A DNA stretch of 16,749 nucleotides, from the NCBI GenBank assembly GCA_025349905.2, contig MU624934.1, positions 1 through 16,749 of the forward strand. Reading direction: 5' to 3'. Position 1 is the stretch's first letter; every line of letters begins with the position of its first letter. This stretch comes from Blastocladiella britannica. Taxonomy: Eukaryota > Blastocladiomycota > Blastocladiomycetes > Blastocladiales > Blastocladiaceae. The notes below the pieces were generated by a model. The model was not told the DNA's origin. It saw only the letters and a list, made by a program, of their open reading frames with translations, and did not search any database. The translations under genes and the position numbers were made by a program. This document shows positions 9,201-16,749 of the stretch, piece by piece.

Positions 9201-10895
9201 AGCTCGCTGCTAGTCCACGCACCCACTCCTTACGCGCTGCATATCCGGCACCCGACCGACCCGTCGCCACGGACCCTGGCGGCGCCGCTGGTGGCACTGG
9301 TGCACGCCAACAACGATACACTGGTGATGATGCCTGGACTTGATGCGCCCGTGCCGATGCCCGGGTCGCCTACTGCATCCACTGCGTCATTGGTATCAAT
9401 ACCGAGTAGCGTTGGCGCAGCGAATATGGGAACGGTCCTGGTCCTGCCGTTTGCAACCATCCCGGTGACGCTCGAGTTTGCAGTGTGGGCGCGGCACGCG
9501 GCGCCGTTGGGTGTGCCCATGACCGTGAGTATCGCTGACGCCGAGCACGCGGGACTGGCGTTGGATCTGCCCCTGCCCGCAGCAGCATCCACTATGGATG
9601 GACTGGGATCTACTACTGCTGTTGGCGGTAGCGATGGAGCAGCAGCCACGGTGGCAACGCCAAGAACCCCCGTGTCGCCGTCCGTGATCGACCTAGGCCC
9701 CGTTGCGCACCGCCGATTGTCGGCGATCCTGGCACCGATCAATGCTGCAGGACTGGGCTTGCCGTCTCCGCCGCCGCCAACGGGCGCCATGGCGACCGCG
9801 GGGCGGCAGTGGATCACCACCTACCCTACCTCCACAGCGGCGGCGGCTACCGGTGGAAGCAGTACGGTCGGCGGAGGGGGGGCAACAAGGGCGGCAACCC
9901 GCGCAGTGCGCGCGGTGAACGCGTTCAACGCGTCGTTCTCGGTGGCGCCGGCCGTGTCGCGGGTCCTTACTGCTGCCCATACTGATTCCGGTGATGATGT
10001 CTCGGCGGCGGCGGTGACGGTGGTCGAGGAGCGCGTGGTTCTGGTGGACTTGGTGGTGGCCATGGGCCAGGCGATCGCGTTTCACTCGGTGCGAGCGCGG
10101 GCACCTTCGCACTCCCATTCATTGTCTTCGTCCTTGTCGTCGGCTACAACCACTACGATTGACCATGCGGCGTTCCCGGGCGTGTCGTCCACGCTGACGG
10201 TCGTGGCCGGACCTAATCCCACCACTGACGGTACAACGACGACGGTGATCGGCCCAGGCCAAGCGATGCGTGTCGCGGTGCTGGTGACCACGACCATGGA
10301 CGCGGCGCGCGCCGACCTGGCGACCGCGCCGATGCGATTAGAAATGGGCGCGCTGGAAGTAACGTGGACCGCTTCTCCCGCCAACGATTCCCGCGTACCA
10401 CCGGCCGTGACCAAGGTTCCGATTCCCGCACTCAAGCGCGACCCGGGCGCGTTGGTGGCCGAAGCCGGTACGTTTTCCCAATTTTTTTTTTGACGTTAGA
10501 GTGTGAGGAACTGACTTTCAGAAACACTAGTGACGGCGCCAACCGCAACGCAGTACTCTCCGCACCCACTGGCCTTCCAAGTGACCAACGCATCGGCGCG
10601 CGCGGTGCGCGTGCAGGTGTCGGTCGAGGCCGGGACCATTCCAACCGGCGATTCGACGGCAGCGGCTGCCCAGTTTGCCGGCGAAAAGAACGCCATGGTC
10701 ACGCTGCTGCCCTTTGACCGGTCTCGGCTGGATATCGTTGCGGTCCCGTTGGCGGTCGGGCCTGTGGCTCTGGCGCGGTGTCGGGTGCGGGTTCTTGGGA
10801 CTTCCAGCACCGAGCAGTCCGCTACGGTGGCAATGGTGGAGAGCCCGTGGGCACGCGTGTTTGTGCTGCCCGAGGGCAATTCGGCCGCGGCCTGA
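6294..10895 (+). CDS. TRAPPC11: TRAPP complex subunit 11 (foie gras / Gryzun protein)
   Basis: A protein of 1455 residues from five exons: 6294-7023, 7098-7209, 7262-7682, 7737-10467, 10522-10895. Introns are 74, 52, 54 and 54 nt and phases agree throughout. TRAPPC11 belongs to the TRAPP tethering complex that activates Rab1/Ypt1 in ER-Golgi and autophagic membrane traffic. Recognition rests on the foie gras domain, about residues 280-520: the ISHYTSKL helix, RLPSRLRYEIKLGMAHEAAG, W-SEALNQYTTAYR, then WYSARDILDGLVLR and ALATFTHHL, all in family order. The last part (about 1100-1455) has the beta-sandwich character of the Gryzun domain, with PHPLAFQVTNAS in the final exon. It is longer than human TRAPPC11 (about 1130 residues), mainly through Ala/Thr/Ser-rich insertions. 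The start ATG opens exon 1 after an A/C-rich leader. The stop lies 31 bp from the stop of the opposing small gene. Confidence 0.85.
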
Positions 10896-10926
10896 ACGAA
10901 AAAAATACAAAAAAAAATAAATATAT

Positions 10927-11226
10927 TCACTCCTCTTGCTGCGACTCGCCGTCGTCCGGCTGCCCTCCAGCCCCGCCCGTCGCCTCGCCCGTCAGACCGG
11001 CCAGAACTTGCTTGAGCTGGAACACGGTCTCGTTCGGGACCTTTATTTTTTTTCAAAAATCAGTAAATTACAAAGAAATGTAAAAGACGCTTTGTACATT
11101 GAGAGACGTGGCCTCGGTCGATACGAACCGGCGCAGGATGGCCACGGCCGCGTCGTCGGAGACGGGTGACCGCGAGACCACCGTAGGTGCGTCGATGGGT
11201 GGGAGGTGACGGACGTGCGATGCCAT
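10927..11226 (-). CDS. Small two-exon protein of unknown function
   Basis: Two exons, 11226-11098 and 11040-10927, joined across a 57-nt intron (GTACAA donor, ACTGAT branch, AAATAAAG acceptor) in phase 0 give 80 residues. I do not recognise the family. After a short leader the protein has two predicted helices (SDDAAVAILRRFVSTEA and NETVFQLKQVLAGL) and an acidic, Gly/Gln/Glu-rich tail. No signal peptide or membrane segment is seen. Support comes from the clean intron, high G/C third positions in both exons, the ATG at exon 1 and placement between two promoters and terminators. It converges on TRAPPC11 and diverges from the repeat protein at 11568. It could be a small complex subunit; that is a guess from size and helices. 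Confidence 0.65.
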
Positions 11227-11456
11227 TTAATTTTTATTGGAGTATTATTCAGTGGGAAAAGGAAATACACTTGTATTGTGTGCCAAGACCCACAAACCCA
11301 ATGCGTGCTCGGGACGGACACGGAACCAGCAAGTCGCATCGAAGGAATGGGCACAGTGCCCGGTAGAATGCATGGACGGCAAGCAGGAAAGGTACTCCGT
11401 TTGAAGTTGGCTTCCGCTCCCTGGCGCCTTGATCCGTTGTAACTCTAACGCTTGCA

Positions 11457-11464
11457 TATATAAA
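11457..11464 (+). promoter_or_regulatory. TATA box
   Basis: TATATAAA, followed by GG, lies 104 nt before the ATG at 11568. A CAGTCTCAC start-site-like motif follows about 25-35 nt downstream. This is the clearest core promoter in the window and suggests regulated or strong expression of the downstream gene. Confidence 0.6.
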
Positions 11465-11504
11465 GGCTCCACCACGACTTGTCGCCAATCAGTCTCACTC
11501 ACAA

Positions 11505-11544
11505 GCAAACCAAAACCAAACCAAAACCAAACCAAACCAACAAA
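11505..11544 (+). repeat. CCAAAA/CCAAA repeat in 5' leader
   Basis: About six irregular copies of CCAAA or CCAAAA fill the transcribed leader between the TATA box and the ATG. G and T are almost absent, so the mRNA leader would be unstructured, as in many strongly translated fungal mRNAs. Confidence 0.7.
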
Positions 11545-11567
11545 ATCTCAATATTTAACAACTGACA

Positions 11568-12857
11568 ATGCTCTGCTTCGGATCCTCTGCCTCCTCAACC
11601 GCCCCCAACCGCACCGACACGGGATTCGTTGACCTGGAAAAGTTCCCTGAGGGAACTCTTGCGGTCGAAATGACTCCGGTGCGGTTTTCACCGCTCCTAT
11701 TGCCCTCATTCATCTCCTTACCATACGAAGAAATATAGATCGAGTACGGATCGCACGGCAGTATCCGCATCATCGCGACCCCAACGAACCCCGAACACCC
11801 GACGCGTTTGCAGTACACGGCCAAGTACTGGACGTTGATTGCCGGCGATATTGCCCACGTGCCCGCGTTGGAATCGGTGCTGGACCGCGGCGACAACACT
11901 TGGACGCTGTACCCTGTCGGCCGTCCCGCGCACCCAAAACAATCAGGCGGTGAGTCATCGTCACCGGCGATGTCGTTCATGGCGGGCTTGTCAAGCCTGC
12001 TGACCACGGGCATTGCGAGCGTCGGCAAAAACGTGCGGGTGGAAGTGACGGTGGAAGTCCCCGCCGCGCTTTTGGTCAACTCCGGTGTCATGCCGCAGTA
12101 CGCATCGCGGGTCATTGGGACCAACCACTCGATCGAGTACGCCGTCATCGATGCCGCCCAGCAGCACGCGTGGCGGTCGGTCACCGTCTCCACCACCAAC
12201 TCCGCCATCACGTTCCCGGCCATGCACTTGACGGGCGACTTGGTGGCTACCACCACCAACGGCGCGGTCTCCACCACGGGCGCCGTGTCGGTGACGGACG
12301 GCGGCAACATCTCGGTACGCACCACCAACGGGTCCGTGACGTTCGGCGCGCCCATTGTCGCCAGCGACGGATCCGTGGCTGTGACTACTACCAACGGTGC
12401 GATCCGCGCTCATGCGTCGGTGCAAGCATCGTCGGCCGTGACCGTGCGCACCACCAACGCGGCCGTGAACATGGACCGGATCGTGGTCTCCCACGAGGGA
12501 AGCGCCGAGGTACAGTCGAGCAACGGGTCGATTTCCGTCGGACTCGCTTCCGCTTCCATTTCGCCAAAGTCCTTGCTGGCCGTCGCTGAAGAAGGAGCGA
12601 GCAGCAGCAGCAGCGAAAACAAGGTGCGGCTGACGGTGCGCACGACCAACGGCCGCGCGGCCGTGCACGTTGCCCGCGGGCTGGGCTTTCACTGGGACGC
12701 ACGCACGTCCAATGGGTCGGTCATGGTGCAGGGAACCAAGACGAAAGCGGCATCGGGCGTGGTTCCTGGGTCCGACGGACGCGTGGACGCGTCGGTGAGT
12801 TTGACCAGTACCAACGGGTCGCTTGCGATCACGGACGACCTGTCCATGGCCAACTGA
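11568..12857 (+). CDS. TTNG-repeat protein, DUF4097-like beta-helix
   Basis: Two exons, 11568-11678 and 11739-12857 (intron 60 nt, GTGCGG donor, AAATATAG acceptor, phase 0), give 409 residues. The first half (to about residue 180) is non-repetitive. Residues about 185-400 carry nine copies of a roughly 20-residue unit centred on TTNG/TTNS/SSNG/STNG, each followed by a short beta strand (for example ISVRTTNGSVTFGAPI). This pattern is typical of the DUF4097/adhesin-like right-handed beta-helix, common in bacteria and also found in fungi. No signal peptide or GPI site is seen, so a cytoplasmic location is inferred. Function is unknown. A GTCGAA site at 11664 is an alternative in-frame donor that would shorten exon 1 by five codons. 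The stop is 67 bp from the stop of the converging GLTSCR gene. Confidence 0.8.
12180..12830 (+). repeat. Nine degenerate TTNG-unit repeats
   Basis: Protein-level tandem repeats within the gene at 11568-12857. The core ACCACCAAC (Thr-Thr-Asn) recurs at DNA level (for example near 12192, 12253, 12319, 12451), while flanks have diverged. Spacing is about 60-75 nt, with one longer gap filled by a Ser-rich loop before the last three units. Confidence 0.8.
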
Positions 12858-12924
12858 AATATATAAAATACAAAAAAAAACTCTCTGAGGTTTTTGTCTC
12901 CATTGCACCTCCATGCTGCTGCTT

Positions 12925-14786
12925 CTATTGCTGTTGCTGCTGGTCGGCACCGTCATCGGGCCATTCGGTGCCGTTGTGACCGCCACCGAGATCTCCGGCC
13001 AGCGGGTGCGCGCCGCCGTGGAACCCTTGCAAGGGTGCGGCGATGGTGGCGGGCCAGCGGGATTGTTGATGAGAGGGGTGAAGATACTGGCGGTGAGGAG
13101 GATGATATTGGCGGGGATCCGGTTGGTGGTACTGCTGAGGGTGGAGTGGACGGGAAGGAGGGCAGCCCCGCGGCGGCGCATAGCCGCCAGGCAACGGATC
13201 GGCGGCACCTGGAGGGGGAGGAGGATGGTGCGCGTATCCATTGTACTGTTGGTGTTGGTATCGCTGTTCTTGCAGTGGTGGTAACGGCGGATAATGGTAC
13301 GCTATCGAAAGCAGGGTCACTGTCACTCAGCAGGTGTATTGGCTCAAAAATAATATAAAGAAGTACCTGAGGTAACCGCCGCTGACCCCTCGTACTCGTA
13401 CCCAATCGAAGGCGGAAGTGGCGGAGGCGACGAGTACCGGGGCGGTATATCATACCCTGTTCCGTGAGACGCACCAGCAAAGGACCGATCCGAGTCAGGC
13501 ATCGCGCTCCGACCGTCGTACCCGCCAGCCACGACCGCGGGCGACGATGACGACCAGGATCCACCACCCGAAATGAGCGGAGGCGGCGGCGGTGGTGGCG
13601 GGAGCTGTGGAGAAGGTTGCATGTGCATCGGCGGCGGCAGATGACCATAGTACCCCACGTCGCGTGCGACTAGTCCGCGATCCGACGGGATCGGCGGCGG
13701 CGGGAGAGATCCATCGCCATGGAAGGAAACGGATCGGGCCGCTGACGAAGAGGAGGCGGCAGCGGCGGCGGCAGCGGTAGAAGCGCGAAGAGTTGCATGG
13801 TGTGCGGCGGGTGGTGGAGGCGGTGGTGGCGGTGGCTGGTACGGGTCCTGCTGGTACGAGTGCGGTTGGTACGGGGAAGGTTGCTGATATTGGTGGAGGT
13901 GGTGCGTGTATTGCGGGTGCGGGTACGTGTGGTGCCGGCGCTGGTGGGCAGGGGCCCGAGGGGGAGCCGGCGGCTGCTGGTGTGGAGGAGAAGGTCCAGG
14001 GCGGTATGGCGGTTGGGTCCATCGCTGATCGTGCCGTGGTGGAGGAGGAGGAGGAGGAGGGCCGTTCTGGCCAGCGTATTGCTGCCCCTCGTACTGGCCC
14101 TGAGCCGAGTGCCCATGCTGGCGGTGGTGGTGCTGTTGGTGCCGACGCCCGGCCACCGCTACCGCCGCCATCATGCGCTGCTGCTGCAACGCCCTTCGTT
14201 CCGATGCCGACACCGCGGCCACCGCTTCCAGCACGCCGACCGCCCGCGCCACCCTTATTCCAGCGTCACCCACCGCTGAAGCCACCCGCATATCCAGTTT
14301 TCGCGCGGCCGCCGCCAAATTGGCTGCTGAAGCCGCGATCTCGGCTTCCGCCGCGGGGCCCATCACCACCGCCGCCAGCGGTTGCTCGGGGACCTGCAGA
14401 ACGTGGTACGGTAGCAGGCGGGCGAGAGCGTCGGCGCGCGTGGCATATGGCCGGTGCATATCGGCCCCGGATTTCACGGCCTCCTGGTCGGCTGCCAGGG
14501 CTCGGGCCATTCCGGCGGCGACTGCGCGCATGTGCTCTCGCTCGCCTGGCGTCGGAGCGGTGGGCGGCGGTGGTGAGCCAGTGCTAGTGGTGCCGGCCAC
14601 TGGGCCGGAGTGAAGTGGAGCAGACATGGACGACGACGGCGACAAGGACACGTGTCCTGGCTGCGGTGGTGGTGGTGGTGGTAGTCGTGGACCACGTCGG
14701 AGGTGGTTCTGCTGGTGCTGGTGCTGCTGGTGCTGCTGGTACTGGTGGCGGTGTAAGGCATCCGCGGCGGTGGTTAGCATGGACAT
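12925..14786 (-). CDS. GLTSCR (BICRA-like) domain protein, probable SWI/SNF subunit
   Basis: Two exons, 14786-13367 and 13319-12925, with a 47-nt intron (GTACTT donor), give 604 residues. An acceptor six bases upstream (exon from 13325) is also in frame and would add two residues. Residues about 92-205 match the GLTSCR1/BICRA conserved domain: a helix (MARALAADQEAVKSG), RPYATRADALARLLPYHVLQ (113-132) as the signature, then helices ending in SERRALQQQRM. In animals this domain defines BICRA/BICRAL, subunits of the non-canonical BAF (GBAF) remodelling complex that bind BRD9; fungi also have the domain. A nuclear role is therefore likely. The rest is disordered: poly-Pro, His/Gln-rich, Tyr-Pro-rich and a final poly-Gln before the stop. 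ATG 14786 was chosen because the frame upstream is AT-rich and lacks coding character; ATG 14780 is two codons inside. Confidence 0.75.
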
Positions 14787-15008
14787 TGGCCCACTTCTTA
14801 CAAGGATTGATCCAGGGGCATGAAGCGCTTTTTGCAGAGCAATGAAGGCAGCGCCTGAAAGACCAAAGGATGCTAATACCAAGACTGTGATCGGGCGGAT
14901 CCAAAGAAAGGAAAAGATTTGATGGGAATATAGCATCTCAGAGGACAGATTTTTTTGGGTGGATGTGAAAAAAGCGTTTATTGGGTTCCCACAATTTTCA
15001 CCCAAGTA

Positions 15009-16703
15009 TCAAGGAGGATACGCCCCGGCACCTCCGCCGTCCCCATCGCGGTCCCGCTCCCGATCCGACCACGGAAGATCCCCCGCCGACCGCGTCGCCG
15101 TCGCCGGTCCCACTCGCGCCGATCCATTTCCCCCACCACCGCCACTGCCAATCGCACCCGAGATCCCCGCCGGTACCGCCGCGGTACCATTCGCCACCGA
15201 CGAAGACGGCGTCGATCGTTGTTTTCGCCACGAGCTCGGCAACCGTGCCCGGATGGGTGGCTCCGACACCGGAACCGGCACAACCGTCGCTATCGCTCCT
15301 GCTGCTACAATATCGACCGACCCGCGCTTGGACGTTCCGGGGGACGGGACGGCCGATCCCGGCGCGGACGACGACGACGTTCCCGCCGAATACGACGACG
15401 AAGAAGAAGGTACCTGAGAGTCCGAGGTAGCGACAAACGCAGCGGCTCGTGACGATGGACCACCGCCGCCATTCAGATTGAATCGGCGGCCAATTTGCTT
15501 GAACAGCGACCGCGACGCGGTTCCCGTAGGCGGGCCCAGTCCTGCAAACCCGCCGCCTTCCGAGACTGTGGACGGCGCAAGCGATCCGGTCGACCCACGA
15601 ATGCCTTTTGTTGCTGCTGCGGACGAGGATGACGAGGCGGACGAGAGTGGGATAATGGTTGGGGTCGCGGCATTGGCAGGGGGTCCCGATGCCAGCGAAA
15701 CGGCCGACCCGCATTGGCTGCTGGCGCCACTACCGTTCCCACCCGCCGTCGTGCCGGTGGCAGTGGTTTCGGCTGTCAGTTGGGCCGCAACCGATTCAAA
15801 TTGAAGAACCAGCGTCTTGAGCCGGAGCAAGAGCATGGCGGCTGTCTCGGGATCAATGGCACTCTTTGACCGCGGTGGCAGTGGTTGCGGCGGCGGTGGC
15901 GGTGGTGGTGGTGGTGGTGGTGGTGGTGGTGGAGCCGATGAGAGCTTGTCATTCGCTTTGGTGGCAGCCGCCACTGACGACAAGGGTGCAATAGCAGCAG
16001 GACCAGGGTGACCGTCGTCCAACCCCGACAGAACCCATGCCTCGACCCGGTCCATTCCCCGCGCAAGCATGCGCAGCACCAAGTCGCTGGGAACCACCTC
16101 TTCTGCCCCAGCAACAGTCGTAGCAGGCGGTGGTGAAGACGAGCTGAGCTGTGGAATCGACCCATTCAGTGACCTTTCCGAGTTACCCGCGGCAGGAGAC
16201 GTGGTGGACGCCGGCGGTGACTTGGTCTCGGTGCCCGACCGGCCGAGCCGGAACCGAGCGCCAAGCGCGGGCCCGATTGACGGCATCGACCGAAACACCG
16301 ACTTGCGTCGCAGCTGGCCTGGCTCTCCTGCCCCTATTGCAGCGGTGCCGTTGAATTCGGTCGATTCGGCTGGGCTTTTGTTGCCACCGTCGGTCTTTTT
16401 CCTCTTGGCCCTATCCCCGCCACCTCCCATCAGCGGAATCGTCTGAGTGGGCTTCTTTTTGGTATCGTCGCTGATGCTGCTGTTATTGCTATTGGTGTTG
16501 CTGAATGTGGAGCTGGATCGCGTCAAGGTGCTGGGTTTGGATGCCGCTATCACGGACTGCTGGGGCGACGCGAACGTGGCCGCTGACATGCCTGCTGCTG
16601 ATGTGGAGGAGGAGACCGAGAGCGAGGATGGGGCCAAGGTCGCCGGAATGGGTCCTGGCGATGACGACGATGACGGTGATGGGCCACCGGCAACTTCTTC
16701 TGG
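15009..16703 (-). CDS. Last exon of a large disordered protein (5' partial)
   Basis: An open exon of 564 codons plus stop. On the minus strand it is preceded by an intron end (branch GACTGACAC, acceptor GCATTAG at 16706-16704), so the gene continues to the right of the window. The in-frame TAG sits exactly in that acceptor. If the gene instead began inside, the first ATG is at 16589. I do not recognise a family. The protein is Ser/Thr/Pro/Gly-rich with a basic cluster (DRAKRKK, possible nuclear signal), a basophilic kinase motif LRRKS, and two helical segments (DLVLRMLARGMDRVEAWVLSG and AIDPETAAMLLLRLKTLVLQ) separated by 15 Pro. These helices are the likely structured core. It lies 222 bp upstream of the GLTSCR gene on the same strand. 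Confidence 0.65.
   Translation of the reverse strand, partial: PEEVAGGPSPSSSSSPGPIPATLAPSSLSVSSSTSAAGMSAATFASPQQSVIAASKPSTLTRSSSTFSNTNSNNSSISDDTKKKPTQTIPLMGGGGDRAKRKKTDGGNKSPAESTEFNGTAAIGAGEPGQLRRKSVFRSMPSIGPALGARFRLGRSGTETKSPPASTTSPAAGNSERSLNGSIPQLSSSSPPPATTVAGAEEVVPSDLVLRMLARGMDRVEAWVLSGLDDGHPGPAAIAPLSSVAAATKANDKLSSAPPPPPPPPPPPPPPPQPLPPRSKSAIDPETAAMLLLRLKTLVLQFESVAAQLTAETTATGTTAGGNGSGASSQCGSAVSLASGPPANAATPTIIPLSSASSSSSAAATKGIRGSTGSLAPSTVSEGGGFAGLGPPTGTASRSLFKQIGRRFNLNGGGGPSSRAAAFVATSDSQVPSSSSSYSAGTSSSSAPGSAVPSPGTSKRGSVDIVAAGAIATVVPVPVSEPPIRARLPSSWRKQRSTPSSSVANGTAAVPAGISGAIGSGGGGGNGSARVGPATATRSAGDLPWSDRERDRDGDGGGAGAYPP
15888..15932 (-). repeat. Polyproline CCA/CCG tract
   Basis: Fifteen consecutive Pro codons, mostly CCA with CCG at the 3' end, between two helical segments of the disordered protein. 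It reads as (GGT)n on the plus strand. Confidence 0.9.
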
Positions 16704-16749
16704 CTAATGCGCCCGATGTGTCAGTCGTTACCCCATAACCGCCAAAAAA
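16704..16749 (-). other. 3' part of an intron running off the window
   Basis: On the minus strand these bases end in a branch-like GACTGACAC and the acceptor ATTAG before the exon at 16703. The donor lies outside the window. Confidence 0.55.

Larger units (their letters stand above)
11227..11567. promoter_or_regulatory. Divergent promoter, small gene / TTNG-repeat gene
   Basis: This 341-bp region separates two divergent ATGs. The right half has a well-formed TATA box and C/A-rich leader for the plus-strand gene. I see nothing comparable for the minus-strand gene, whose ATG lies in an AT-rich stretch (TTATTCAGTG... on the plus strand at 11245). No other gene is visible. Confidence 0.5.

Noticed and set aside
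11555..13241. Long minus-strand ORFs opposite the TTNG-repeat gene
   Set aside because: They are antisense shadows of a GC-rich repetitive exon. The plus strand has the TATA box, intron and repeat structure.
13791..14587. 264-codon plus-strand ORF rich in Gly, Ala and Pro
   Set aside because: It lies antisense to the GLTSCR exon and its composition is what the complement of Pro/Gln/Ala codons produces.
14787..15005. N-terminal extension of the GLTSCR protein including a hydrophobic segment
   Set aside because: The frame is open up to 15005 and has an ATG at 14937, but the sequence is AT-rich with poor codon use and would put a membrane helix on a chromatin protein. It is more likely the promoter and leader, and a splice joining it to the upstream gene has no convincing signals.
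1..16749. tRNA, rRNA, CRISPR arrays or transposase genes
   Set aside because: I looked for cloverleaf stems, regularly spaced repeats and integrase or reverse transcriptase motifs and saw none.

Overview
The window reads as GC-rich, gene-dense nuclear DNA from a fungus. Every confident gene is split by short GT-AG introns. I could place 14 of them, 47 to 74 nt long, with branch points like CTGAC/CTGAT and donors such as GTACGT, GTATTT and GTATGT. Exons have strong G/C at third codon positions, and the proteins carry long Gln, Pro, Ser and Ala runs. TRAPPC11, a Yippee protein, a GLTSCR-domain protein and an S6K/Sch9-type AGC kinase are all eukaryotic. An early-diverging lineage (for example Blastocladiomycota or a chytrid) fits this style, but that is inference.

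Layout, left to right. (1) 1-823: no certain gene; a plus-strand intron-like element with possible flanking exons lies at 416-600. (2) 824-4200, minus: a five-exon kinase with a glutathione S-transferase C-terminal-like domain spliced in frame in front of a complete AGC kinase domain. (3) 4201-4975: intergenic. (4) 4976-5688, minus: a four-exon Yippee (YPEL/Moh1) gene with an 11-nt microexon. (5) 5689-6293: head-to-head promoter region, holding a puzzling minus-strand reading frame. (6) 6294-10895, plus: five-exon TRAPPC11. (7) 10927-11226, minus: a two-exon, 80-residue protein I do not recognise, tail to tail with TRAPPC11. (8) 11227-11567: divergent promoter with a good TATA box. (9) 11568-12857, plus: a two-exon protein with about nine TTNG-type repeats (DUF4097-like beta-helix). 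(10) 12925-14786, minus: a two-exon GLTSCR-domain protein, probably a SWI/SNF-type subunit. (11) 15009-16703, minus: the last exon of a large disordered protein whose 5' part lies beyond the window.

The genes do not form a pathway. They are neighbours touching growth signalling (S6K-like kinase), ER-Golgi trafficking (TRAPPC11), chromatin (GLTSCR) and the conserved Yippee fold. The most unusual object is the GST_C-AGC kinase fusion, because its exon phases match across every junction and I know of no described family with this order.
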